Translations under genes and position numbers: made by a program | Assembly: GCF_000143825.1 (NCBI RefSeq) | Contig: NZ_CM000961.1 | Coordinates: forward strand, 1,943,448 to 2,007,447 | Length of the DNA stretch: 64,000 bases | Reading direction: 5' to 3' | Source: Corynebacterium genitalium ATCC 33030 | GTDB lineage: Bacteria; Actinomycetota; Actinomycetes; Mycobacteriales; Mycobacteriaceae | Part shown: one piece after another, positions 11,001 to 18,270 of the stretch | Position numbering within the stretch: the first letter of the stretch is position 1 | Layout of the letters: the number at the start of each line of letters is the position of its first letter | The notes under the pieces: generated by a model | Databases searched by the model: none | What the model was told of the DNA's origin: nothing | What the model saw: only the letters and a program-made list of their open reading frames with translations

Positions 11001-12029
11001 GGTTTCAGGGTCGATCACCGCGAGTTCCCACCCGGGTGTAGCTCGGCCGATGCGGACCGGTTCGTCGTTTTCAAGTCGTTCCATCTTGTGGCCCGAACAG
11101 ATGACTGTCGTTTCGGTCGGCCCGTAGGTGTTCCACAATTCGCGCCCTGGCGCGACAAGGCGGTTCACAAGTTCCTTGGGTAGTGCTTCTCCACCGAAAA
11201 TGAGAAGGCGTACTGCGCTAAGGGACTCGGTGGGCCAGAAAGACGCGAGCGTAGGCACAGTAGACACCGCAGTGATTTCGTGCTCAGTGATCCACTGCCC
11301 CAGGGCGTCTGCCGAGCGGACAATGTCGCGCGGAGCAGCGACCAGGGTCGCACCGTAGCGCCATGCCAGCCACATTTCCTCGCACGAGGCATCGAAGGCA
11401 ACGGACAGTCCGGCCATGACGCGATCTTGCGGTCCAAGCGGAGCATCCACAAGGTACATCCGGGCTTCTGCGTCAACCAGGGCAGCTGCAGAGCGGTGGC
11501 TCACCGCAACGCCTTTCGGTTTACCGGTGGAACCGGAGGTGAAGATGATCCATGCGTCATCGCTGAGACCCGGGCGTCCGGGTTCTACCTGTGCGCCGAC
11601 TTCACGGTGCATGGTGAGCATCAGGCGCGCGCCGTACACCGCCGCAACATTGGCTTCTTCCCACACAGTCGTGGCGCGTGAATCTGGGTCATCCCAGTCC
11701 ACAGGCACGTAAGCAGCCCCGGCACAAATGGTTGCCAGAATTGCCACGTAGAGGTCGGTCGTTCCCGACGGCACGCGGATTCCAATTCGATCACCGACAC
11801 CGATTCCGTAGCTTGCAAGAATCTCGACCTGTTCATCGATTCGCTCGGCAAGCTCCCGGTATGTCAGCGTTCCATCTGAACCGGACAGTGCCGGGGCATC
11901 TGGAAACTGATTGACAGTTTCCATAAAGATGTCGACCAATGTCCTGGGTTCAGGGACTTCCTCGACACCGTAGATAGCTAGTGACGGATCATCGAACTCG
12001 TCCGATGTCCGATTGTCCTCTGTATGCAC
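8025..12029 (-). CDS. Pls/PosA-family membrane-bound non-ribosomal peptide synthetase
   Basis: 1334 residues. Domain order: adenylation domain (about 25-520; P-loop TSGSTGKPKG 164-173, A4 FDAS 212-215, NTYGPTETT, YRTGD, A10 TSGKVDR), carrier domain with the phosphopantetheine serine in FFENGGSSVALAKL (about 540), then paired membrane helices alternating with three soluble blocks that contain left-handed-beta-helix-like repeats. This is the plan of epsilon-poly-L-lysine synthetase and relatives, single-module enzymes that polymerise one amino acid without a thioesterase. Aligning the pocket to GrsA gives D-A-E-S-I-G-T-V-I-K, close to known lysine codes, with an acidic Glu at position 239. The start is a GTG behind a strong AGGAGG. 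It heads a three-gene cassette inserted beside wecA. Confidence 0.9.
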   Translation of the reverse strand: MHTEDNRTSDEFDDPSLAIYGVEEVPEPRTLVDIFMETVNQFPDAPALSGSDGTLTYRELAERIDEQVEILASYGIGVGDRIGIRVPSGTTDLYVAILATICAGAAYVPVDWDDPDSRATTVWEEANVAAVYGARLMLTMHREVGAQVEPGRPGLSDDAWIIFTSGSTGKPKGVAVSHRSAAALVDAEARMYLVDAPLGPQDRVMAGLSVAFDASCEEMWLAWRYGATLVAAPRDIVRSADALGQWITEHEITAVSTVPTLASFWPTESLSAVRLLIFGGEALPKELVNRLVAPGRELWNTYGPTETTVICSGHKMERLENDEPVRIGRATPGWELAVIDPETEQPVEWGQSGELVVAGVGLGRYLDPAKDAEKYAPIPALGWDRAYRTGDLVVAERDGLIFAGRTDDQIKFGGRRMELGEIDRALASTPGISAAAAAKKTTAAGSDIIVGYVVAEGELDLQEVRAHLSTVLPGGIAPSICVMDSLPMKTSGKVDRGALPWPLPDSGEVTAGLSPELHWLAGKWADQLGPVPLEADANFFENGGSSVALAKLAVDLRADYPALDIGALYDNPTLEDMAAYLETLNATLEPRPTPKKIPWWTGIFQFLWVCGIYLVNAARYVVGALLVVWALDVFLDAPWVPALPFWPLLIGWIVLFSLPGKVAQATLVSRLLTIGIRPGEYLRGGWTHMRVWAAERYVTYLKLETLLGTPMAPLFFRLLGNSVGRDGELATMPPVTGLATIGDRVSLEQEVDILGHWIEGDTFILGSIDIEDGVRVGLRTFVTPNSRIGANAEILSGSCVSGEVAPGRLYGGSPLADRGEAGLTWPELSPEEAARRGSVTLVNRFERGIYFGAGMAWMTLLPVLASLPGILLIYPTVWSRDRYQDVFPILAAWTPVFILLVMVTWLALVVLSVRFCSVFIQPGYFPQRSTTGWAVWMTHTLLQKTLTSTYFMYAGWLPPAFLRILGARVGEDTEISTVETIPHLTSIGDRCFLADHSLCSAARQGNGWVHLGTTVVSDGSFVGNSGIVGADHDLPEDALIAVLSSSPYRPGRGTSWLGRSIREIPRAHVEADVAHTFKPPRYLKVARAVVEAFRIVPIMVTAYLDLFIVWVLTEIYMRAGMGQAGFNAVLLWVFPVVLAAGIIASTVPIVAKWLLVGRFKSGDHTLFSTFVWRGELVDNFAELLAVPSLIRMSLGSPMHNWWLRMMGCHIGKHVWCESWWLPEFDLIRLGDRSTVNRGTVLQTHLFHDRVMALETVELGMGATLGPNSFMLPGSSLGDRTTIEPGSLVLRNDGIPADTVWSGNPVAHVEAPADEAPADDQSGKVTLSDAHYSAV

Positions 12030-12317
12030 CGCAAACCTCCTAGTGCAAGTTTCGATCGGCAGCAGTAGGCATCACAGTTGACTTCAAGCTAGGAAACGCT
12101 GAACCGTAACGGATGACTGCTACCTGATACATCAATTATTCAGCTCTTAGACTTCATTTAAGGAGTGCCCATTAAAGCAGTTTAATGTTGCGTTTATCAA
12201 CTCATTGAGCATCGAGGGACCTTGCATGTCCACAAGATACCTCGAAATCATTAAAACTGCTTGGAAGAACCTTAGGCGAATGCCAGTTATTGATAAGATG
12301 CAGGTCCCTCGAGCGCA
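12030..12317. other. NRPS upstream region with interleaved inverted repeats
   Basis: A 288-bp, locally AT-rich gap upstream of the NRPS gene. The AGGAGG ribosome site is next to the GTG at 12029. Further up are two inverted-repeat pairs that interleave: arm A 12174-12187 with A' 12249-12262, and arm B 12212-12227 with B' 12298-12312, each with a single-base bulge. Arm A also contains the small hairpin ATTAAA-GCAG-TTTAAT (12171-12186). A-B-A'-B' is pseudoknot topology. B' lies just beyond the wecA stop, so part may serve as its terminator. No protein is supported here. Confidence 0.5.
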
Positions 12318-13463
12318 CTATCCCTCAGATTGCGGGCCGATCTTTCCGCGCATCCACGGTACTGAGGTCGCCGCGATTGCTAGCACGAGCGCGATTGCCG
12401 TGAATGCCGCCGCGTAGCGCGCAGGCACGATGGAGAAGCTCACGGTACCGAACGCGATAGCAGTCACCCACATATACAGGACGAGAACAGTGCGCCGGTG
12501 GGTGTGGCCGAGGGCGAGGAGTCGGTGGTGAATGTGCTGCCGGTCCGCCGAGAAAGGGCTCTTCCCTTGAGATACGCGGCGGATCACGGCCATGACTAGG
12601 TCGATGACAGGTAGCGCAATCGCGGCCACGACGACAATGAACGGGCTGATCAGTGCCACGAAGTCCGCGGTGCCATACAGAGACATGTTGATCTTGCCGG
12701 ACGCGGAGATCGACGCTGCCGCCAACAGCAGGCCGATGAGCATTGCTCCGGTGTCCCCCATGAAGATCCGGGCAGGTTCAAAGTTGTGCGGAAGAATGCC
12801 GCCGCAGATGCCCACGAGACCGGCACAGATGATTGCCGGCGGGTATGCGGACACGGCGCCGCCTTGGTCGTGCAGGACAGTCAGGGAGAACACCAGAATC
12901 GCTGCCCCGGCGATGAGCCCCAGCCCAGCGGAGAGGCCGTCGATGCCGTCGACAAAGTTGAAGGCATTGATCAAAGTCACAGTGATTAGCGTGGACACAA
13001 TGATGCCTTGCGTCTGGTCGAGGATGAGCGTGGTCCCACCGTCGAAAGGTAAGTAGATGACATTGAACGACAGCCCCAATACCGCCATGGTCACGGCGGC
13101 GAGCACCTGGCCGGCGAACTTCGGCAAAGCCGCGAGCTCGTATAGGTCATCGATGACGCCTACCACGACGATGAGGAATGCGCCGATGACCACAGCCGTC
13201 ATCTCCGGCGTGACCGGAGCGAATCCGCGGGTCAGAGCTGGCAGCTGCATGGCCAGGAATACCGCGGACAAGAAACCGGTGAACATCGCCACTCCCCCGA
13301 GGCTCGGAGTGGGTTGGGTATGCACGTCGCGCTCGCGGATCTCGGCCACTCGTCCGGTGCGCACGAGCATGGAGCGCACGGGGCCTGTAGCCAGGTAGGT
13401 GATCACCGCGGCCACGAGGATCACCAGACCCAGCTCGCGGAGCGGGACGCCAGCGCCTGACAT
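12318..13463 (-). CDS. wecA: Decaprenyl-phosphate N-acetylglucosaminyl-1-phosphate transferase
   Basis: A membrane glycosyl-phosphate transferase of the MraY/WecA family with about 11 helices and 381 residues. It starts synthesis of the linker unit for arabinogalactan by transferring GlcNAc-1-P to decaprenyl phosphate. Motifs: VIGVIDDLYELAALPKF (catalytic Asp pair), NAFNFVDGIDGLSAGLG, GDTGAMLIGLLL and HIHHRLL in the last cytosolic loop. The start follows the tsaC stop without a gap. Position after prmC-tsaC matches rfe of corynebacteria and mycobacteria. Confidence 0.93.
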   Translation of the reverse strand: MSGAGVPLRELGLVILVAAVITYLATGPVRSMLVRTGRVAEIRERDVHTQPTPSLGGVAMFTGFLSAVFLAMQLPALTRGFAPVTPEMTAVVIGAFLIVVVGVIDDLYELAALPKFAGQVLAAVTMAVLGLSFNVIYLPFDGGTTLILDQTQGIIVSTLITVTLINAFNFVDGIDGLSAGLGLIAGAAILVFSLTVLHDQGGAVSAYPPAIICAGLVGICGGILPHNFEPARIFMGDTGAMLIGLLLAAASISASGKINMSLYGTADFVALISPFIVVVAAIALPVIDLVMAVIRRVSQGKSPFSADRQHIHHRLLALGHTHRRTVLVLYMWVTAIAFGTVSFSIVPARYAAAFTAIALVLAIAATSVPWMRGKIGPQSEG

Positions 13464-14129
13464 TTAGCGATCTTTCCGCCGGAGTTGTTCAGGCGTCATT
13501 CCCAGAACCCCGCCGATGCGTTCCGGCGAGATCGCGCCTTCGCGCAGAATGATTGGGCTCGGCCCTGAGATGTCGATGATGGTGGACGGCTCCCCCACCT
13601 CTGCCTTGCCGCCGTCCAAGTAGACCTGAACAGCTTCGCCGAACTGGTTGCGCGCACCCAGCGCTGTCACGGGCGGTGCTTCACCGGAAATGTTCGCACT
13701 GGACACCGCCATGGGGCCGGTCTCGCGCAGCAACTCGATTGCGACTGGTTGAAGCGGCATGCGCAGCAGCACAGTGCCGCGCGTGTCGCCCAGGTTCCAC
13801 GGCAAGGAGGGCGCTTCCGGCACAACGATGGATAGGCCACCGGGCCAGAAAGCTTCCACAAGGGTCTTCGCGGTGTCGGTGAACTCGCGCACGAGGCCCT
13901 GAATCGTGGTCCACGACCCGACAAGCACAGGCACCGGCATGTCCGGTCCGCGGCGCTTGGTGGCCAGCAGTTTCGCGCAGGCATCCGGATTGAAGGCGTC
14001 GGCACCGATGCCGTAGACCGTGTCGGTAGGAATGACCACGCACTGCCCCGCGCGCGCAGCGTTCGTCGCGGCCTCAATGCCTTCCTTCCGGCCCTGCGGG
14101 TCGAGGCAGTCGTAGACTCTGCTCGGCAT
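13464..14129 (-). CDS. tsaC: L-threonylcarbamoyladenylate synthase (Sua5/YrdC family)
   Basis: Makes threonylcarbamoyl-AMP for the universal t6A37 tRNA modification. The motifs IPTDTVYGIGADAF, the KRRGPDMPVPVLV segment (KxR..K-type nucleotide-binding region) and SSANISGEAPP are the YrdC core; at 221 residues it lacks the Sua5 C-terminal domain. I use the ATG at 14129 (MPSRVYDC) rather than an upstream start at 14177 because a GAAGGGA ribosome site stands before it and the longer form would overlap prmC. It abuts wecA. Confidence 0.9.
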   Translation of the reverse strand: MPSRVYDCLDPQGRKEGIEAATNAARAGQCVVIPTDTVYGIGADAFNPDACAKLLATKRRGPDMPVPVLVGSWTTIQGLVREFTDTAKTLVEAFWPGGLSIVVPEAPSLPWNLGDTRGTVLLRMPLQPVAIELLRETGPMAVSSANISGEAPPVTALGARNQFGEAVQVYLDGGKAEVGEPSTIIDISGPSPIILREGAISPERIGGVLGMTPEQLRRKDR

Positions 14130-14142
14130 GTGCGAATCCCTT

Positions 14143-15078
14143 CTAGTCGATTTCTCGTAGTTTACTCGCCGTGACAAACCGATCCCTGCCGGTTAAGTCC
14201 GCAAGGTTCTCGACGCGCTCAAACGCCCCGTGCTTATCGACGAGCTCACGCGTGCGGCCCGCCGTCGAGTCGTCATGCTCAATCCCGAGCTTTCCCCCCG
14301 GTGCCAATAAACGCGCCGCCACGGGGATGAGACCCCGGATAGCGTCCATTCCGTCAGCACCAGAGAAGACGGCTTCAGGAGGGTCGTGATAGATCTCCGG
14401 CTGCAAAGCGCCGGACTCTTCGGGTTCAAACGGCACGTACGGCGGGTTCGCCACCACAAGGCCGACCTTGCCGGAGTACTCCTCCAGCAAGTGCGGGTCG
14501 GTCATGTCACCGGAGATGATCTGGATCTCAGCACCGCGACCACCATGCTCGTCTGCGTTGGCTCGGGCCGCGGCAAGCGCTACGGGAGATTTCTCCACTC
14601 CGATGACCAAATCCGCATCGACACGTTGCGCAATATAGATTGCCAACGCACCCGAGCCGGTACCTAAATCTACGACGACCGGCTGAAAATCAGGGGCGTC
14701 AATCTCATCGTCGGAGAGACTGTCGAGGTACTCCGCGAACGCCGCCACCGCCCATTCCGCGAGGACTTCAGTCTCTGGCCGCGGAATGAACACCCCTGGG
14801 CCCACTTTCAGATCATGGATCCCGAACGGTGCGGTGCCGATGATGCGCTGCAGCGGCTCATGTTTCTCTCGGCGCGAAACGGCTTCCTCGAATCGGGCGA
14901 AGAACCCGTCGGGGATCTCCGTGGGAGAGGTGAATGGTAAGGAGATGTGGCTGGATACGTCGAGAAGCGATGCGGCAATGAACCGCGCATCGTAGGACGG
15001 CGAGGCGACCCCTGCCTCGGTGAACCTGCGCTCAGCTGCCGACACTGCATTGGCGAGCTCTGACGAGTTCCAGCGCAC
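14143..15078 (-). CDS. prmC: Release factor glutamine methyltransferase
   Basis: SAM-dependent N5-methyltransferase that modifies the Gln of the GGQ motif of release factors; it follows the gene of its substrate prfA by 11 bp. SAM-binding motif I is VVDLGTGSGALAIYIA, and the catalytic NPPY motif is in VVANPPYVPFEP. The N-terminal helical domain carries PRPETEVLAEW. The start is GTG (MRWNSSELANAV). 311 residues, slightly longer than E. coli PrmC. Confidence 0.93.
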   Translation of the reverse strand: MRWNSSELANAVSAAERRFTEAGVASPSYDARFIAASLLDVSSHISLPFTSPTEIPDGFFARFEEAVSRREKHEPLQRIIGTAPFGIHDLKVGPGVFIPRPETEVLAEWAVAAFAEYLDSLSDDEIDAPDFQPVVVDLGTGSGALAIYIAQRVDADLVIGVEKSPVALAAARANADEHGGRGAEIQIISGDMTDPHLLEEYSGKVGLVVANPPYVPFEPEESGALQPEIYHDPPEAVFSGADGMDAIRGLIPVAARLLAPGGKLGIEHDDSTAGRTRELVDKHGAFERVENLADLTGRDRFVTASKLREID

Positions 15079-15089
15079 CTTGCGTCTCC

Positions 15090-16172
15090 TTACTGCTCTG
15101 CTTCGAGGCGCTCCTGGCGCTCGTGGGTCTGCAGCGCGGTGATGATGTCGTCCATGTTGCCGTCGAGCACCGCGTCCAAGTTGTTCGACTTGTAGTTGAT
15201 GCGGTGGTCCGAGATGCGGTTCTCCGGCCAGTTGTAGGTGCGGATGCGCTCAGACCGGTCCATGGTGCGGACCTGGGATGCGCGACCTTCTGCCGCTTCG
15301 GCTTCCGCCTTCTCACGCTCAAGCTGATCCAGGCGGGCCTGGAGCACCTGCATCGCGCGAGCGCGGTTCTGGATCTGGGAACGCTCTTTCTGGCACGTCA
15401 CCACAATGCCCGTGGGTAGGTGAGTGATGCGCACAGCGGAGTCAGTCGTGTTGACTCCCTGGCCGCCCTTACCGGAAGAACGGTAGACGTCAACGCGGAG
15501 GTCCTTCTCGTCGATGTCGACAGCTTCGACCTCTTCCGGCTCCGGGTACACCAGCACGCCGGCTGCCGACGTCTGAATGCGTCCCTGTGACTCCGTCACC
15601 GGAATACGCTGCACGCGGTGGACACCGCCTTCGAACTTCAGCATCGACCATGCACCGTCGCGGGAGGGGTTCTTCGCCTTCACGGCGACAGTCATGTCCT
15701 TGACGCCGCCGAGATCGGACTCGGACAGGTCTAAAACGTCCCAGGACAAACCAGCTTTCTCCGCGTACTTCTGGTACATGCGCGCCAGATCGCCAGCAAA
15801 CAACGCGGCTTCCTCGCCGCCGGCGCCGGCTTTGATCTCCATGATCACGTCATCGGCGTCATGCTCGTCGCGGGGCGCGAGCAGGTCAGCCAGCTCCTCT
15901 TCGAGGCGGACAATCTCGCCCTCAAGGCGCGTGGCCTCCTCGGCGAACTCCTTGTCCTCGGCCGCCATCTCTTGAGCTGCCTCAAGGTCCTCGCGGGCCT
16001 GCGTCAGCTCGTTATTGACGTTGATAATCGGCTGGAGCTGCGCGTAGCGCTTCGACAGCTTGCGGAAGAGATCCTGGTCGCCGACAACGTCCGGGTCACC
16101 CATTTGGGCCTGGATGCCCTGGTATTCGGAAACGTAGTCGTCGACAAGCGAAACCTGCGTGTTAGCTGCCAT
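15090..16172 (-). CDS. prfA: Peptide chain release factor 1
   Basis: Recognises UAA/UAG stop codons and releases the peptide. The anticodon-mimic tripeptide is PVT within [17 protein letters not shown], and the catalytic GGQ is in [20 protein letters not shown]. The family length (360 residues) is normal. The start codon directly follows the rho stop, so rho-prfA-prmC-tsaC-wecA is one transcription unit. Confidence 0.97.
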   Translation of the reverse strand: MAANTQVSLVDDYVSEYQGIQAQMGDPDVVGDQDLFRKLSKRYAQLQPIINVNNELTQAREDLEAAQEMAAEDKEFAEEATRLEGEIVRLEEELADLLAPRDEHDADDVIMEIKAGAGGEEAALFAGDLARMYQKYAEKAGLSWDVLDLSESDLGGVKDMTVAVKAKNPSRDGAWSMLKFEGGVHRVQRIPVTESQGRIQTSAAGVLVYPEPEEVEAVDIDEKDLRVDVYRSSGKGGQGVNTTDSAVRITHLPTGIVVTCQKERSQIQNRARAMQVLQARLDQLEREKAEAEAAEGRASQVRTMDRSERIRTYNWPENRISDHRINYKSNNLDAVLDGNMDDIITALQTHERQERLEAEQ

Positions 16173-18014
16173 TTACTGGTACTCCTCGGTTTCCGTGTCG
16201 GCGGCCATCGGCGCGGACTGCGCCACGCCGACGAGGAACTCGCCGTTGTTCTTCGTCTTCTTCAGCTGCTTGATCATAAGGTCGATCGCCGCTTGCGGGT
16301 CCAGCGCAGAAAGAATGCGGCGCAGCTTGTGCATGACGCGCGCTTCCTCCGGTGCGAGCAGCAGCTCGTCCTTGCGGGTGCCGGACGGGTTGACATCGAC
16401 CGCTGGGAACACGCGGCGCTCGGCGATCTTGCGGTCGAGCTTGAGCTCAGCGTTGCCGGTGCCCTTGAACTCCTCGAAGATCACGGTGTCACCAGCGGAC
16501 CCGGTCTCCACCATGGCGGTAGCGATGATGGTCAGCGAACCGCCGTCCTCGATGTTGCGCGCTGCACCCAGGAATCGCTTCGGCGGGTAAAGCGCGTTGG
16601 AGTCCACACCGCCAGAAAGGATGCGGCCCGACGCCGGCGACGAGTTGTTGTACGCGCGACCCAGGCGGGTGATGGAATCCAGCAGGACCACAACGTCCTG
16701 GCCCATCTCCACCAGGCGCTTTGCACGCTCGATGGCCAGCTCGGCGACAGCGGTGTGCTCGCTTGGCGGACGGTCGAAGGTCGATGCGATGACCTCGCCC
16801 TTGACGGAGCGTTGCATGTCCGTGACTTCCTCCGGGCGCTCATCCACAAGCACGACCATGAGGTAGCACTCAGGGTTGTTGTGCGCGATCGCGTTCGCGA
16901 TGTTCTGCAGAATCGTCGTCTTACCGGCCTTCGGCGGGGACACGATCAAGGCGCGCTGCCCCTTACCAATCGGCATGACCAGGTCGATCACGCGGGTGGT
17001 CAGGATATTCGGCTCCGTCTCAAGGCGCAGACGCTGGTTCGGGTACAGCGGGGTGAGCTTGTGGAACTCAGCACGCTGCTTCGCGTCGTCCACTTTCATC
17101 CCGTTGACCGTGTCCACGCGCACCAGCTGGTTGTAGCGCTGACGGTTACGGCCAGAACCGTGCGTGTGGCCTTGGCCGTTAGCCCGGACCTGACCGATCA
17201 CAGCGTCGCCCGAGCGCAGGCCGCAGCGGCGGACCAAGTTGTTGTTGATGAAGACATCAGCCTGGCTAGCGCGGTAACCCGTGGTGCGGACAAACGCGGC
17301 ATTGTTGTCGACGATGTCGACGATACCCGCGATCTCCTGCAGATCCTCCGGATCGAAGTCCTGGTTGTTGTTGCCGCCGCCCTGGTTGTTGTTACCGTCG
17401 CGGTTTCGGCGGTTCCGGCGGTTGCGGCGGCCCCGGCGGCCGCCACCCTCACCGTCGCGGTTGTTATCGCGGTTATTGTTCTGGCGGTTGTTGCCGCCCT
17501 GATTGTCACGGTTGTCACGATTGTCGCGGTTGTCGCGGTTATCACCGTTGTCGCGGTTGTCACGCTGGCCGTGATCGTCGGACTGCTGCTCGTCCTGCTG
17601 GTCGTTGCGGTCGCCGCGCTGCTCGGCACGGTGCTCGTGCTTGGCGCGGTTGCGGCGTGCACGGCGCGCTGCGGAGCGGGATTCGTAGCGCTGCTCATCG
17701 GAATCTGCGCCATCGTTGTCAGAACCAGACTTTTCGGAGCCAGACTTCTCCCCCTGCTCCGGGTTGTTCTGCTCGTTCTGCTCGTTCCGCCCGGTCGGCT
17801 GCTCACCGGATGCCTCTGCGGCTGCCTGCTCGGAAGCGCGCTGCTTGGCGCGCTGCGGCACGGTGCCGGTGGTGATGGCTTCAATCAGTTCGCCCTTGCG
17901 CAGGGCGGAGGTCCCCCGAAGGCCTTTGTCAGCAGCGATCTTGCGTAGCTCAGGCAGCTTCAGCGAAGCAAGGTCTTGGCGGTCCTGGCCCGCTGCGTTG
18001 TCCGTATCGGTCAC
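16173..18014 (-). CDS. rho: Transcription termination factor Rho
   Basis: Hexameric RNA helicase. An N-terminal helical Rho_N domain (LKLPELRKIAADKGLRGTSA) is followed by a disordered insertion of about 150 residues (roughly 60-215) that is very rich in Asn, Asp, Arg, Gln and Gly with RDN repeats. Then come the RNA-binding fold, Walker A PPKAGKTTILQNIA, Walker B VVLLDSITRLGRAYN and the R-loop. 613 residues against about 420 in E. coli; large insertions are usual in actinobacteria. The start is GTG after an AAGGA site. The gap of 250 bp to the divergent ligase gene probably holds the operon promoter. Confidence 0.95.
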   Translation of the reverse strand: MTDTDNAAGQDRQDLASLKLPELRKIAADKGLRGTSALRKGELIEAITTGTVPQRAKQRASEQAAAEASGEQPTGRNEQNEQNNPEQGEKSGSEKSGSDNDGADSDEQRYESRSAARRARRNRAKHEHRAEQRGDRNDQQDEQQSDDHGQRDNRDNGDNRDNRDNRDNRDNQGGNNRQNNNRDNNRDGEGGGRRGRRNRRNRRNRDGNNNQGGGNNNQDFDPEDLQEIAGIVDIVDNNAAFVRTTGYRASQADVFINNNLVRRCGLRSGDAVIGQVRANGQGHTHGSGRNRQRYNQLVRVDTVNGMKVDDAKQRAEFHKLTPLYPNQRLRLETEPNILTTRVIDLVMPIGKGQRALIVSPPKAGKTTILQNIANAIAHNNPECYLMVVLVDERPEEVTDMQRSVKGEVIASTFDRPPSEHTAVAELAIERAKRLVEMGQDVVVLLDSITRLGRAYNNSSPASGRILSGGVDSNALYPPKRFLGAARNIEDGGSLTIIATAMVETGSAGDTVIFEEFKGTGNAELKLDRKIAERRVFPAVDVNPSGTRKDELLLAPEEARVMHKLRRILSALDPQAAIDLMIKQLKKTKNNGEFLVGVAQSAPMAADTETEEYQ

Positions 18015-18257
18015 GGATGTCCTTTCGTCTTATTGTTCACCGCGTCGCATCACGCGGTGTGGACGTGGCTCGTTTTTCCGGGGGCTTCAAACGTCGATAA
18101 GCATTTGAAGGCGCACTTTGAAGTGACAGCCCAGAAAAGGATTGATCGGACGCACGGCCAAAAATGGCGGTATGGGGAGCGCAGAAAATGCCGCTCGGGT
18201 CGCGATCTGCCGTTTAGTGTAACCCACGCCCACCACAATCGGGCAACGTGGTCGCGC

Positions 18258-18263
18258 TAGAGT
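18258..18263 (+). promoter_or_regulatory. -10 box of the AMP-ligase gene
   Basis: TAGAGT lies 7 nt before the ATG at 18271. This spacing places the transcription start at or next to the A of ATG, so translation is likely leaderless. It supports the ATG at 18271 over the in-frame GTG at 18262, which overlaps the -10 itself. Confidence 0.5.
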
Positions 18264-18270
18264 GTACAAC

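Noticed and set aside
12205..12417. A 70-residue plus-strand frame between the NRPS and wecA.
   Set aside because: It crosses the inverted-repeat region and the end of wecA; composition is not protein-like.
15861..17948. A 695-residue open frame on the plus strand opposite prfA and rho.
   Set aside because: It mirrors the coding strand of rho and prfA; its Val/Leu/Ala-rich repeats come from the low-complexity region read backwards. No start signal or family.
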